NCBI RefSeq assembly: GCF_901709675.1 | Contig: NC_051096.1 | Span: 7,779,001-7,843,000, forward strand | Length of the DNA: 64,000 nucleotides | Origin: Syngnathus acus | Lineage: Eukaryota > Chordata > Actinopteri > Syngnathiformes > Syngnathidae | Direction: 5' to 3' | Shown: one piece after another, positions 1-14,270 of the stretch | Layout: each line of letters opens with the position of its first letter | Position numbering within the stretch: the first letter of the stretch is position 1 | Translations under genes and position numbers: made by a program | The notes under the pieces: model-generated | Database searches by the model: none | What the model was told of the DNA's origin: nothing | The model's input: the letters and a program-made list of their open reading frames with translations, nothing else

Positions 1-3000
1 GCCATCCTCTGTTTGTGCAAAGACACTTTTCTAGCAAAGATATAGCAAGTTGTTTTTATTTTTTTAATCATGTCAAATATGAAGATAAATATGAAAGAGA
101 CCTGGCTGCAGAAACTCTTGAACTCGTTTACAAGCCGGGGCTATCATTAAGCACATCTGCCACAGTATTTGTTAAAAAGGCCCAATTACTTATTTTACTT
201 AGTTAGCCTCCAACTGAGTTTTGCATTTCAGACTAGCATCAAGCTAGCTGATAGACTTGCATTTTGCACTTATGGTAACGTATTCTCCACATTGAAATAG
301 ATTAAAAATAAACAATGTCCTCATCGGAGATGGCTGTGTTTGAAAGTACATCAAAATGAGATCGATACACACGATAGCGAGACGTAAGTCACAGCCCGGT
401 CGTCCAACGCTCCTGAATATGCCGTTTAATCAGGAGGCTTTATGGCAAGTCATGCGTGCAGGGTCGCCGGCGGACATAAATCAGTCTCGGTGGAACTGAG
501 TTGCTCCACCCCACCCGGCCCGGCACACTTGTGGCTGTTTTGTTATTATTTTCACATAGTAACCATGACAACTGAGCTGCTAAGTGGCATCCTTGAGTGA
601 ACAACACAAAGGTGGGCAACTGTGTCAGTCATGATACCAACATGAAGTGAAATTGGAGGAACGCTGAGTTGCCATGCAGGATCCTCTTATCGGAGAATAG
701 ATTTCCAAAATGTCCAATCAAGTTCCACAGCTTATCATTTTCATCTCATCCCAACATCTGTGTTTGCTTTAGTGCCTTGAACGCTTGGGCCTACTACGCT
801 ACTGTAGTCCAATTTTGGAAGAAAAAAAAAACTCCGATTTCGTTTTTTGATCAACATTATTATCACTCAAGTCGTTTCTATTCAAACATCTTTTCTTATC
901 GTTTGCCATCACCTCACATTAATTCACCAGCTCCACAGACGTGCACGTTCACGCGCGCTTCCCTCGTTAAGGCCGTTAATGATGTTTTTATCTGAGTTCA
1001 CAAACGTCTGCTTCTGTTATTTCGCCGCGTTTCATCATGCGGCATCTCGTTAGCATTCATATAATCATCAGATAAACTCTGGTTGACACGAGAGCACGCA
1101 CACACTGAGGAGGAGATGAGGTCCAGGGGTTAGAATTGTTCAGGTTGGCTGCTGAGTCAAGGGCATGCACATCCATTTTTCTATCATGTTCTTCACTGCG
1201 GACATTCACACTTTTTAACTTTTATATTATGTGCAAGGAGGTTGAAAAGCGAGAAATCTCTATCAGTTGAGAAGATTTTTTCCATTCCATCAATACTTTT
1301 TCTCCTGTCTGCAGCTTGATTCATTTTCCCAGTCACGTGCAAAGTTCAGGGTCTGGAATCATGTGATTGATTAACAGCACTGGTCTCTGTGACATGTATA
1401 CGCACACGCAAATATACATATGTATACTCACACATACAGTCACACACAAATGCACACCCATTTTCAGTACGTGTTTACAATCGACGGCGAGTCCTCGGTG
1501 TCAAGTAAATTAGTCACTAGCCAAGCCACATCAAGGTTCTTGGCTATGGTGGTGGGCCATTCATTAAATTTGTCTGTCTACCTGTGTTCCTGCACCATTT
1601 GTGTTCAGCTGAAACACACTGTCCAATGATGGCTAACTTGCTGCAAACATGGTGGACATCCCACAACAACAGTCCACATAAATGGCAGTCACACCAGCTC
1701 TTAGCACCGACAGCCAATTCCTCGCAGGTTCGGGATTCGACGGAACCCCCCCCCCCCCACCCCCCACAGGAAGCGAGGCACTCTGACGTGGGGGGTTGAA
1801 TAGCAGATTAACCTCGCTGTCAGCCCCAGAGGTTCAGAGGGGAACACGCTGTGACTCAGACTGACAAGTCGTGATGCAAGCTAAACACCAAGGCAGCCTT
1901 TTCTTGTCAGGAAATGCATTTTCTATGCATCTTTAAAAAAAAAATAAAATAAAAAAACCACGATCCAAAAAAAAAACAATGCCTCTTCATTTTAAAATTT
2001 GCATTTAGATGCTGAGGTTGGACGTTATGATAGATTGATAGAACACATTTCTATAAATAGTCAATTAAAAAAAAGAAAAGCTACACGGACGGAGCATAAC
2101 TGTTCAACTTCAAATGATATCAGGCAAGCTTTTGGCAGCCATCTTGTGAAAACTGTTCTCCCACTTCAAGTAACAGCAAACAAGACAGGTGGGTAGGCCT
2201 TTTTTCCATTTAGTCTCCCTTGCAATGAGTATTTCTGCAAAATGTCACCTGCTGCGACACGCTTTACACATGCTAGAAAAAAAGCAACACACGGATGGAT
2301 TTGATGGAGTCCACATGGAAAATGGCGCTCTCCGTGCACCCACGACACCGCCGCTGACTTTTATACATTTGCCCTTATGCCGTGCTGAAATAAAATGACT
2401 GCGGAGCTTCAATATCAACAGGTCCCCTCCTGCCTGCCCCGCTCACCCCCCCCCCCCCCTCATCTGGGAGCGTTGTGACATGCCTCCTTGAGCAAACTTG
2501 ATTTTCCTGGCGGTATTTTCAACAACATCCGTAAACAACAGCCCTGCACTCTTTAATAATAAATGTTGTGTACCTCTCTGTCTTCCCGCACCCTCTCTTT
2601 TCCTCTCTCTCTCTTTTAGACAGTTGGATAGATAGCGACTGCTGACCCCCCTCCCCACCGCACTCCCCAAACTAAAGCTTGTTTAGGCTTCTGGCTATCC
2701 CATCACTTACTATTACACTTGACGGGCATTGGGAAAGAGTACACACATCGGCACACGCGGTGAAAGGGACACACACATGCGCACCCACATCAGGAAAAGG
2801 AACTAACACAAACGGACATGCATGCTGGTGCACACACGCACGCACACACACACCTGTGTTGGTCAGATAGGCAGAGACAGATTGCATGCCTCCACTGGCA
2901 TTCAAAGGGAAGGTGTCAGGCCTGACAGCGACTTAAAGGTACAGTCGTTAGAGCGATAACGGGGGGAAGCGGAGATTAGATGCGCTGCTGAGAGAGCCAG

Positions 3001-6000
3001 CCAAAGAAGAAATATGATGGCCGGCCGGGGATTAAACGCGTGCGCCCAGCACACGTGGGAGGTCACAAAGTTGAACACATGACAATTGGGTAGGAAATTG
3101 ACCAAAAGTTAGCCGAGAAAAAATTCAAGTCAAGCACTCCGCCACCAATGACTTTGCATGTCTATCATGTGATGCTGTTTTGCCTGCAGAAAACACATCA
3201 ACACACAAGTACGCACGCCCAAAGGCCCCTTTACACATCGCCGAACATGACATAGACACACATCCATACGGATCAAGTGACAAGTCAGACGATGTCTTAA
3301 AAGCAAACAGTAAATCTAAGTTCCGGACAGCATTCTAATCTAAAATACTGCATGGAAATGTAAACATCGACCTTGGAAATGGCAGATAGCTTCATCGGGA
3401 AGCTGGCCGTATATATTCCCCGACTTGGCATCATGAATCACTTTTACTTAGGATGTCCTTCCAAGTCCGGTTTCAGGCGGCGGCGTGGCGCAAATCCGAG
3501 TGGACGCTTTTACAAGGTTCAGCGTGATGAATGGTCACGCCGCAACTCCCGCCACATACGGCCACAACGGAACACTTGCTGTTGTGCTTTTTCAACACAT
3601 AACACATTTGGCAGTGGTCGTAACTAATTAAATTCAGTTACTTTGTGCTTTCCAGCCTCTACCAAGGTCCCAAAAAAGGTAGAGTCAGGTTCAGATAAGG
3701 TGGAAAAGAACAGCGACATGGAGGGACGGGAACCACAGAACATTAATGATGATGGCAACGGATTCGGACAAGCAAGATATTCCCCATTGGCCTTCTTTAA
3801 CCCAAACTAGTGGGAACAATGTTGGTAGCAGAAAAATGCTTGTTGCAAGGTGACAAGTATTCTGTATTTCTACTAAAGTCTTGCCAGTCAAAGGTGCTCC
3901 CCGGCCGGGGCTTGCTGTTTGCCAAACACGCCATTAATACGACCATTAAATAAAAGCAGTGACATTCGCAGCGTGCTCGGACATACAGGTGGCGAAGTAA
4001 AAGGAATAAAAGGCATGGCCGTGCTCCTGTTCCACAAGCGCAAAGCTTTCCAGGGGTCACTGAATGATGGGATGATTACGCGAGTGATGGGTTTTGGTCT
4101 CAACCCTAGCGTGATATCTGCCCCCTATCGCATGCCTACTGGGGGACTGGGAACAGATGTTATGGATCCCGCTATCATCGCAGCACCGGATGAGGCCATA
4201 TTGTTGGCAAAAGTGCTTTCCCGTCAACGCCAAGGCACACCTGCCGTGTTTTTGGATGATCTGGTACCGAGCCGTGGGGAGCATATTTGGGGGGGGGGAG
4301 GGGGTCAGTGTCCTTGTATCCCTCACCCTCGCTCCGCCAGAGCACTCCTGGCACAACTGAAGAGAAATAATAAATAATAACCCTGCCCTGATTTGCCTGT
4401 ACATGTGCCATTAGGTCGCCTGATCCCATCAACGCATAAAAACAACATTAACGCTACTTTCCGCTGTTCCATATTTTTAGTGCTTGCTAAATTATTTTGT
4501 ATTATTGAGGCAGAGTGTGCTCTGTTTTAGCCAAGGCATTCGGGCCACATTTTGTCATCTCGTTTTAATGTTTAAAAACACCAGGCTGGCAACCGCTGCT
4601 GCATACTAATCGTAATACACGCACACACACACACACTCATACACTCGAACAGACTTATTAGTGTGGCGCTAACATTTTAAGAGTTTGGGGATAACAATGG
4701 TCATTACAAAGCGCACACACACCAACGGCAAAAGTAGGCCACGGTCCAGTGAGGAAACATAGTCTATAATGGTCAAGTGACAGACGGTGATTAATTGATA
4801 CGTCAACAAAAGGACCGTGTCCATGTGTTAAGGTCACTACACGCTCTTTTTAATTGAATTCTTGTATTTGTGTCTGCGAGGATAATGGAGCGAAGCACCG
4901 GAGCAGAGAGTAACACGCATTGTTCCCGTTCTGCTTTTTTTCCCCCGACCGACCGACCGAACGTCCGCTCCATCGGTCGCCCCTGCCGTGGCAACGTTTC
5001 AACGTCATTAGGCCGCCGACACAAAATCTTTAAACACGGCCGGTCTCGTAAATATGTGCGCACACCTGAACGATTAACGATGCTTTAAGAGCAATGCTTT
5101 ACTAAAAACTTCTCCTTGCTAATGAGGGCGGCATTAGGGAGCTTGGGCTTTTCTAGGATTTAGTGGCATCGTCGCACGGCATTAGAAAAGAAGAAGTTGC
5201 CAAATGTAAGCGATATTTTTGCTAACAGCAAAAATCCATCGTTGAACTGATTCAACTTCACTTCTGTTTTCAATTTCCGATGGTGTTTATCTGTCCTTGT
5301 TGGAAACCCCCATATACAAAATGGTCACAAAAATAAGCAAGAATGAAAGTCAGACGACTCAATTAAGTGCCGCTGAGATAAAATGGGCATAAAGCTCAAG
5401 GCAGGACACAGCCGGACGCCTTTTTACAATAATTGCATTTTCACTCCCATTTGAATGAGCTCATTTGTTGTGATTAAAAAAAAATCAATGACAACAAGAG
5501 AAAGCGGGCAGGAATATCAAACAGAATGTTGAGGTGCTGCAAAACTACAAGGTAGTATGTGTCCTCCAGCTAACCCAAAACTCCAAAGCCAAAAAGAAAA
5601 GAACAAAACCATGGAAGAGTCCAGATGGTGGACAGTAGAGGATCCCGCAAGCCTTCTGTACGATTGAGTCACCCCGTTTCTGTGAGTCACGCTCCGAGGA
5701 AAGAATTCCACATCGGCATCAATGCAGGAGAACCTCAGGCGTCGGCACTGTTGTCTTTCAATAACGAGACAGGCGCGTCGATCCTTGCCTACGCAGCTCA
5801 CCGCTAAACATCCTGTGGGAAGTCAGGTGGGCGTGAGGCTCAAGAAAAGACTGCACAACCAAACACTGAATGGAGAGGAAAAAAATGCCTTCTCCCAATA
5901 AAATGAAATGTGGATTTTTTCCCCCCCAAAAGCCTGCAATTTCTTTTTTTTTTAAACAGAATGACTAATGGCGTTAGAGCCTTGAGGTCTGTCAATTTGT

Positions 6001-7543
6001 TTTGATTCATATTTTGAGTACTCTGCGATTCATAAATAAAATATAGTGACGTCTGCAAAGACATTGAATGATGACCTCCACACTGCCATTTTCTAATACG
6101 AGAACCCCCGGCCACCCACCCACTCCCTCCCTCCCTCCCTCCCTCGCATCATCTTCTCCGGCCTTTAAACTGAGCGCCATTCTCGGTTTTCTCATTTTTG
6201 GTCTTTTGGCCCTTGTCGCTTGCTCCGATTCCAGGCTGCAATTGTCAGAAGGCTTGCCAAACATCCGCTCTCATCCCCCCGGTAAAGAGGGGGGGGTAGA
6301 GGCCAGCTCTGTGGCTCATCAAAGTGATCCCTCCCAAGGGAAAGAGCACGCCTGACACCTGGGTGACCACCCGCAAGGAGGTTGTGAGCGTCAAGAGGCT
6401 AATGGGAAGCTTGAGGGGATTACCAGTTTAGCCGCTGGGATTACTGGACCGCTCCGCACACACCAAAAATGCGGCGCACAAAAAGACACACTGCTGAGTG
6501 TATTTACCAGACGGGGGAAAGTCATCCAAGACATATTGGCTGGCTGGCTCTCGGTGGCCCTCCGTTCAAAACAACCCCCGCTTAAGTCGACAAAACCGCC
6601 GGGATCTTGTCGCAAAGATAGTCCGACGTCATTACGACAGAGACGTTGAACTCGTACGACGAGTCGCCCAACAAGTGTTTGCTCGGTCCCTGCGCCATTA
6701 TGTAAAGGCGCCGATCCATATTTATGAAAAGTGGAGCAGCGGGTACTTATCTTTGTCTTTCCGTGAGCACTGCCAAAAACTCTTAAGATCTGCCATTCAT
6801 GATTCACCAGCCAGGAACATTATGCGCTTTTATTAGAGATACATAATTCCTAATTTTAGACTTTTTGTTGGATTTTATGTTTGAACAATCAAAACACTTC
6901 ACACTTGTCAGGAAAAAGAGTCGCACAAAAACCTGACGTTTAACAGACGTGAAAATCTTAAAACTTAACTAGATTTACATTTGGTCTTTTTCAACATGCC
7001 ATCAAAGTCAGCCTTTTTGCTCATGAAATCTATCTAAACTCATTTGGGGTACTCGTATGATTCTTCCCATTGTAAAAGTCAAGATTGATTCGGGCAAAGT
7101 GCGAGAACCAGCCGATACGAGCCAGGAGTCCATTTTTAATAAATGGCAAAAAGAAGGACAATGACACAACGCTGGCTGTATTTTTCACTCTTTGACCGAA
7201 TGGCGCAGTGTTCTTTTGAGATTACAATTGTAATCTGCGGCTGAACGGAACGAGAGCCCGGTTATCGGCGGCGAGTAAATGACGTTGACAAAATGAGTCG
7301 ACACAGACGCGGTTACTGAAGTAATATTTGAGAAGAGAGATGAAGGAGTCCATTACAGGTACAGACAGAGACAGACTGGATGATGCTAGATAACGGACAC
7401 CAAACCAAAAGCCCGACATGCACTAATACTGTTACTCATTTTTACAGCAAATCCAGTGACAAGAAGCTGCCTGCTCAAAGAAAATGTAAAAAGTCATTTC
7501 CTAAATGGCTGTTAGAAGCTTCCAAACTTCCCGTGAAAGCCTG

Positions 7544-7560
7544 CCCCCCCCCCCCCCCCC
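7544..7560. repeat. C17 homopolymer
   Basis: Seventeen consecutive C in intron 2. Similar runs occur at 1746-1758 (13), 2446-2459 (14), 30514-30524 (11) and 40238-40254 (17). Confidence 0.9.
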
Positions 7561-7738
7561 ACCTCCCCCTTAAAAATAGTCAGCTGCATCTTCCTACACA
7601 TCAATTACAACACATCAACTGAAATGCTGATAGAGAAGCCAAATGTCCTTAGTTCACCTTGTAATAGTCTGAAAATCCACTTACTGCTATTAAATGTATG
7701 CTGGTTACTCCAGCATTATTCTCTTTTTACAACTTGCT

Positions 7739-7907
7739 CAGGCTTGAGCTAAAGGGGGGCCACAGTGGGCACAGGCCCCCCTGAAATATGCCAGATGATT
7801 TTCCAATTTTTCCCAGATTTTTTTGAAGAAGCATACAATTAATCTTAGGGAAATTTGGAGGGGGGGTAAGATGCCCCTAAGAAAAAAAAATCCTAGCTCC
7901 GCCAGTG
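7739..7907. mobile_element. Degenerate non-autonomous hAT-type element
   Basis: The right end reads CTAGCTCCGCCAGTG; its complement CACTGGCGGAGCTAG is the classic GC-rich hAT-type terminus. The left end, CAGGCTTGAGCTA, is a mutated version of the same. The flanks share CAACTT just outside both ends (CAACTTGCT on the left, CAACTTCT on the right), consistent with a decayed 8-bp target duplication. There is no transposase frame; at about 170 bp this is a MITE-like derivative. It shares the GCGGAGCTA core with the element at 14103-14270. Confidence 0.6.
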
Positions 7908-8206
7908 CAACTTCTATTGGTGGCATATTTAAGCACATAATCGTCAAGGTAGAGGCAACAAGGGGTCGAGTTAAATTACCCATAGATAAAAAAATATAAA
8001 ACATTAAAAAAAATAAGGCAGCCTATTATCGCTTCCATCTTTGTAGCCTATAGGCAACGTTATTCACAAACACAAAAGAGCTGCACAACAAAACAAACAC
8101 ACACACACACACACAAACACACCTCTTACCCTCCTACAGGGCAGAACTGATGCGGCAGGAGATGAAATATGACAACCTCAGGGGTAAACACACCTCCATT
8201 GGAACT

Positions 8207-8207
<1 letters not shown>

Positions 8208-8237
<30 letters not shown>
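8208..8237. repeat. (CA)n microsatellite, 30 bp
   Basis: A pure CA run in intron 2. A shorter CA run lies at 8097-8114. Confidence 0.95.
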
Positions 8238-8238
<1 letters not shown>

Positions 8239-10140
8239 TTAGTGTACAGCTACATACACACTCAATGGCATCCCCGCTAAAATATATTGCGCCAGCATCA
8301 AAAGTGTTTTCATGACCTTTGTATTTATATTCTAGTGTTTCCTGTGTTTATCCCTTTGAATGTTTTTTTTTGGCTACATTGTCCTGTGTTGTGTGTTGTG
8401 TGACCCCCGCGTGTCCCCCTCAGGAGAAAATATAAGAGTGACTTATTGAGTGTAAAAGGGGGCATTGCAGAAGATTACACACAACAAAGCAGGTCAGAAG
8501 TGGAACGGCCAAAGACCGCTTTGGATGGTGACAGATCATACAAATGGTGCTGAAGCTATATTAATGTGCAAAATATGACAAGAGACTCCGTGTTTAAAGA
8601 CAAAGTGAGCGTGATGACGTTAGTTAAGGTGAAATTCTCTGCGGACGCTTGAAATCAAAATAAACAGCAAACATTATATTCCCATTAAGAGGCCATTGAG
8701 TGAAAATACCCTGAATAAATCACACGAGACAAGCAGCCTAAACTCTGCTCACCTTCTTCACCTCAAACACAATAACTTTCTATTGCTTTTTTTAAATCCC
8801 CTATACGGAGTCACAACCAGCGCAATGCAATTGGAGACACGCATCACGACATCTTCACTTAGCGAGCGAGTGCAGCAACCTCTTGGCCCTCTCCAACAAG
8901 CTCATCTTTAGCCCCAAGTAACCTTGGCGTTCACCCGGCTGACCCGCCTAAAGACGGATGCCCGACACTCCGGCACATATACCCTCGCATTGATTGCTTT
9001 TCTAAGGGCTTCTAACTTCTTGCGATTGTTTTTTTCCCCGCCTCATCTGACCTCAGTTGTACTCCTCATTGCTAGCATAGCATCATATTGCATTCGCAGA
9101 ACATCGAACGGCGGCAATAATGAACTGACGCTTTCAAAAACCCACACACAAAATGCTTCCCGCAGTCAAATCTCAGGGTGAATTATTTAACTAGCAGACA
9201 TTTTGGGGGGTTGCTGACGACAGTAAATGATGAACTGTTTTGCAAAGAAGTTGACTTTCCACACATTATCAGCAACCAACTTCACTAACTAAACAAATAA
9301 ATATGCTTTCTTTGTAAAAGACGTCATTCACTGTTTGAATGATTTTTCTTTCCTCATCTTTCTATTTCGAGATTACATTTCCGAATATTGTTTGCCTCCT
9401 TCATTTCAGCAGCCGCTGAAAAGCCCGCTTTATTGACTTTGCAATACGCTCGCTGCGTGTGTACGACATTCGTATACCAGACGCTGTAAACACATTTGCA
9501 AAGATTCCAGCCTGAGACGCGGCGGATCGAAGCCAATCAGACGCCCCGACGCACCCCACCCCCCCAACCCACTTTGCATCGAGGGCCCCGAGAAGAGCCT
9601 TGAACGTATTGAGTTTGTTCTGGTGCAAAACTAAATACGGCCAGCCTTTAAAGCATGCATACGCGCATAAACGTAACCAGTCACATCGAATAATAACCGG
9701 GAAGACATCAGATGCGGAACTGAATTGAGGGAATGACGAAAGGGGGCACAAGAAGAAAAAAAAAATGCGGGAACTTGATGCAAACACGTCAGGTTGAATT
9801 AGCATGAAACCTGAGAGGAAGCGTCGGCCCGTCTGTCAATCCCACGAGAGGCTCGGTATACAATGAGCAACTTTTCCCGGAGTTGCATGAATACACGCAT
9901 CGCTAACCCGCTGTAACTTTGCCAACTTGCGCGCGCACACACTCAAAATAAAAACGAGCACATAAACATAACAAGGCTGAGTCGCCTCGTCCTTCAATCA
10001 GCGTTTCTCATCCAAAGTGGCTAAATGTTGCCATGCTGCGGGCCAAACTTTTTTTTTTTTTTTTTTGTGCACAACACCAGCGGCTGTCAGCAGGCCAACT
10101 TGGAACTGCTCTACGGAACATGCGGCACAAGCGAGGTGCC

Positions 10141-10235
10141 CTTTAATTAATTATGAAAACTTGTAATTAGAACAAATTGTTGCCATTGAAGTCGTTAACT
10201 CATAAATAGATGCAGTGCTGATTAACTTGAGCGTG
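10141..10235. promoter_or_regulatory. Candidate homeodomain-rich element, intron 2
   Basis: CTTTAATTAATTATG, TGTAATTAGAAC and GCTGATTAACTTG fall within 95 bp of low-CpG, non-repetitive DNA. Clustered TAATTA cores are typical of conserved developmental enhancers. Conservation is not visible here, so this is a guess from composition. Confidence 0.25.
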
Positions 10236-11306
10236 TCTTTGAAATATGTACAAACCTAAGTTTGGCTCGTCTAATAAATATGTCCACCGTGACATCATCG
10301 ATACCTTATTTTTTTCACTCTTTGAATATTTAGAGACACCTGATATTTAAAATTCCATTCATTCAATGAGAAAATTCAAACTGCTTATATTTTGGAACCG
10401 ACAAGTGAAACGAGCAACTTCTTTCCAACAGTCCCAATTATTGCGCAATAACGACACAGATGGCATTTGGACGCCAGCTCGATGTACTGCCAAGGGCTTA
10501 TTACAAGCCATGACGTCTGTGAGTCAGAGGCAGAGCCGCACTGTGTTTGTTTACGGATTACAGCGGCTACATCGAACACATGAACCTCTCCGAGCTGACT
10601 GACTTCCCGTCGCAATTGCAAGCTGTCGAGGCAGTCACGAGTCGACGCAGGACGTCTTTTTACTTCAGCTTTCCCGCATTATCTCCTCCCTGGGCATCCC
10701 AAACTCGAATCCCACGTTCACCGTTGCTTTTTTTGGCGTCTTCACACGGCATTTGAACAAGAAAGGCGTTTTTGTTTGAGAATGCTGATTGCGTCAGGCT
10801 TCTAAGGGATGCCAGCCAAAGCGTCCCATGGTAAGAGGACTGCTTTCCAGCAACTATCAGGAGGACTCATTTGCATCTTTTGATGACCTAAAATCGCTTC
10901 CCCCTCATCTTGCCTAATCCCAGTAAATAAGTCAGACCTTTGCGTGAACCCTGGAGACTTTTTGGATTCTGCTGACTCATGTTGACATTATGACTGTGGA
11001 CCTTATTGCCTGGGGGAGGTGACACAGGTGTTGGCATACCTTGGCAGATTTTTTTCCTGGATTCAGATCTGATATACATTTGTGGTTTTTAACGTTGGCG
11101 TAACCTGCCAATGAACTTTGCGGAACATAACAGATGCAATGCTGGCATCTGCGTTCTTTTGCGAGGCCGAGCCGCTCCACTTACGTTCGCTGTGTGTCAG
11201 CTTTTGCTTTTGAATGAATCAGGCAGAGTTTTGAGCTATTTGTTGACGACAACATACAAAGACACACACGCGCACAAAATGTCAACTCTAAATGACGTTT
11301 GGCCTA

Positions 11307-11558
<252 letters not shown>

Positions 11559-11736
11559 TTAGTTTCCTGCCGCTTAATTGACGATGCTAAGAATGGAAAC
11601 AGACGAGATTTTGGGTTTAGATAAACGTGCAAAAAAGTTTCCTTGCTTCCATTGACTCAGATGCACATTTTGTTTCTCAGAGAGGTGTTTTATCTCACTA
11701 GGCTGAACAATACGTAAACATTGGGAAAAGGCCCCT

Positions 11737-11783
11737 GAGGTTAATATTTCCCCCGAAGATATTAACCCAGAGGTTAATATTTT
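11737..11783. repeat. Three alternating GGTTAATAT half-sites
   Basis: GAGGTTAATATTT at 11737-11749, its complement ATATTAACC at 11759-11767, then GAGGTTAATATTT again from 11771. The central inverted copy can pair with either neighbour, giving two alternative hairpins. It lies about 210 bp upstream of the exon 2 acceptor, in intron 1. Confidence 0.75.
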
Positions 11784-12332
11784 CTCATTTTTATGGTGGC
11801 ACTACCGCCAGAGGAAAATGTTGTGGAGCGCTACATTGTAGTCAGAATACACGCATTTGCAAATACTGGTCACCATTCAGTCATTTCCAAAAATAAAAAT
11901 GGATGTTCTTTCTGCCGACTTGTGCTCTTGCCCTAATAAAATCCAAACGTGGACAACAGCAGCAGCAGACTATCTTTGCCCCCCTCTTCCCCCTGGCTGT
12001 GTTTAACGTAACACTCGGGCAGATTCGCTGACAAGTCCATCAGGGCTTCATCTGAACTTAATAGATTAGAGGATGTCTTGGTCTGAGATGAAGTGGAGTC
12101 ATTAAATCGGATCGGCGGGTGAAAAGGGGACAAACGAACTGCAGAGCAAACAGAGAAAAGGAGTGTTTTGTTTTTTTTCTCCCATTCACCGCTCCCTGAC
12201 GTTAGTCACCATGATAGAGAGAAGAGGAAAAAAAAAAAGGAAGATGATTTAAAAGTCATCACTCAGAGCCAGGAGATGTGGGTGGCGGCAAGATGTGGGG
12301 GAGGTAGGGAAGATGCAAGATGGAAAGAGAAC

Positions 12333-12368
<36 letters not shown>

Positions 12369-12375
12369 GAGAGAG
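12333..12375. repeat. (GA)n microsatellite, 43 bp
   Basis: A GA run with one GCGA interruption near 12356, in intron 1 about 800 bp from the exon 2 acceptor. Confidence 0.95.
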
Positions 12376-14102
12376 TGGGAAAATGAAGAGTACACAGCGG
12401 TAAAAGAGATTTCTAATTATGCTGACTGCCAGACCGAAACTGACAGCCCTCCTCAACACAAACACACAAACAGCACAAACCAAAATAAAAGACGCACAAG
12501 CACAGCTACAAATAACCGGCCAGAGTGTATAATCATTCCCAGGCGTCCTCAACCGCTTGCACCCATCACTCATGGCGTCGTTTCTTCATTTTGCCATCGC
12601 TAACCTCAATCGACCTTGTTTTCGAGCCCTCGATCACATCGCACGATGGCTAACACCCGCAAAAACAAACAAAAGAAAACATCGGGCGGTGGACGTTTAT
12701 GTTTGTCAATTGGAATTCAAACCTTTACAAATATATAAGACAATGCAAATATATTTATATAACTACTGTATGTTTCTGATGGCTTTGTCTAAGAAATTAA
12801 ACACTGTCGTGACAAATAGATATCTGAAGATGATTTGAGATCAGCACAGCTTTTAAGTAGACGATAAGATACGATGCAGTGTTCACTAAAGGAGCCGTAA
12901 AATGTTTTTTGGGTGGAGTTAAGTGACGTTTCCCGATGGTCAAAGAGATAACGGCCAAACTAGTTTTCTATGCAGGATTTACGCAGACACTAATTGGCAA
13001 ACTGTCAAAGACTCGGGAAGAAATTGGGTAAGCACGGCGGTGTTAAGAAAGCAAGCGGGCTAATGAAGAATGGGAAGGCTTTGCTGGAAAAGAGCATGCC
13101 CACTCAGCAAGAAGAAAAAAAAAGCTGCTTAACGACAGAAATCTTGCTGGTGAATGGAGAGGATTTAATGACTTCTCCATAGTCAGAAAGTCTTCTGGAA
13201 TAGCTCAGATAGTGACGAGTAAACATGTACACTTGAAGAGCCCTGACTTGGAGAAAGACGTTTTGTTAGTATTAAAATATTAAAATCTTCAAAAGACACT
13301 TCACGCCCTAGCAAGCCACTGCCAGTGTCGGTCGCCTTGAGATTGGAGTGGAAAGTGAAACAGCAGGTGAGCTGGCACAGGCAGCAAGTAAGGAGGTATA
13401 TTTCCACCACTTCCATTATGCTCGACTACAGTCTTAGATGCCACTTGATCACAGAGAAATGGAATTGGACTTTTTTGTTTCCTCACGACCATCAATTCTC
13501 TCATTCATGAACAGGAAGAAGAATCCAACTGCGACATTTCCATCGATATTGGACAAAAATAACATGCAACTTGAAATCTTATATATGTGTTTTGTTTTCA
13601 TCAGTCCAGAAATATTTCGATACATTTTGTTTCAGACTTAAACGTTAAGACCGTTTGATAATTTGGCTATGCTCTCAAAAATGTGGAGCTCTTTGCTTTT
13701 CAGTTGTCTTGGTAACTTTACAGCAAGACGAAGAGAATATCTTAAGCCTGTCACAATGCAGGAAAACCAATTATCGGGCTTGTCATTTTCCACAGGGGAG
13801 AGGGAGGTATCCTGTGATCAATACGCTCATTTGGTGATGAAAGCAATCTTTTGCTCAACCAGGGGTAACAGCGCTGCCCATTGTCCATGTCCAATCCGTT
13901 CACGTCATCTTGCTCCTGTTTGTCCGCCTCTTTGAAGGGGCTATTTGGTCAGATCTCACACTTTCTAATTTCTGATTAATAAATATATTTCGGCCAGTGG
14001 AGCACCTGACCAATCCTGACACGTCGCACCGGTAACATCAACCTATCGGGGATAAGATCAGAGTAAAGTACAGTGGTTGAATTAGTTGGGTGTTTACGGA
14101 TG

Positions 14103-14270
14103 CAGGGGCGGAGCTACGTGGTGGCCAGGGCCACCCTGGGCCAGTTTCTGAGTTAGCACCGTGACTGTGGATGATCATGTTGATCAACTTCTTGGTTACA
14201 GAGGGGGGTTAGAAAAATATTAAGGTCACCCTGGCCATCCCATTGAAAAACAATTCTAGCTGCGCCCCTG
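14103..14270. mobile_element. Non-autonomous hAT MITE with terminal inverted repeats
   Basis: The ends are CAGGGGCGGAGCTA (left) and, reverse-complemented, CAGGGGCGCAGCTA (right), matching at 13 of 14 positions. An inner pair, GGCCAGGGCCACC and TGGCCAGGGTGACC (complement of the right side), extends the inverted repeat. Flanking octamers TACGGATG and GATGGATG agree at 6 of 8 positions, as expected for an aged hAT target duplication. The element is 168 bp and non-coding. The termini are of the kind used by fish hAT (Charlie-like) families; the exact family needs a repeat library. Confidence 0.8.

Noticed and set aside
3919-4377. 152-codon plus-strand frame with fairly protein-like composition
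   Set aside because: No recognisable domain; it runs through a G-run at its end and has no promoter or splice context. It lies inside csmd3 intron 2 and is best read as chance.
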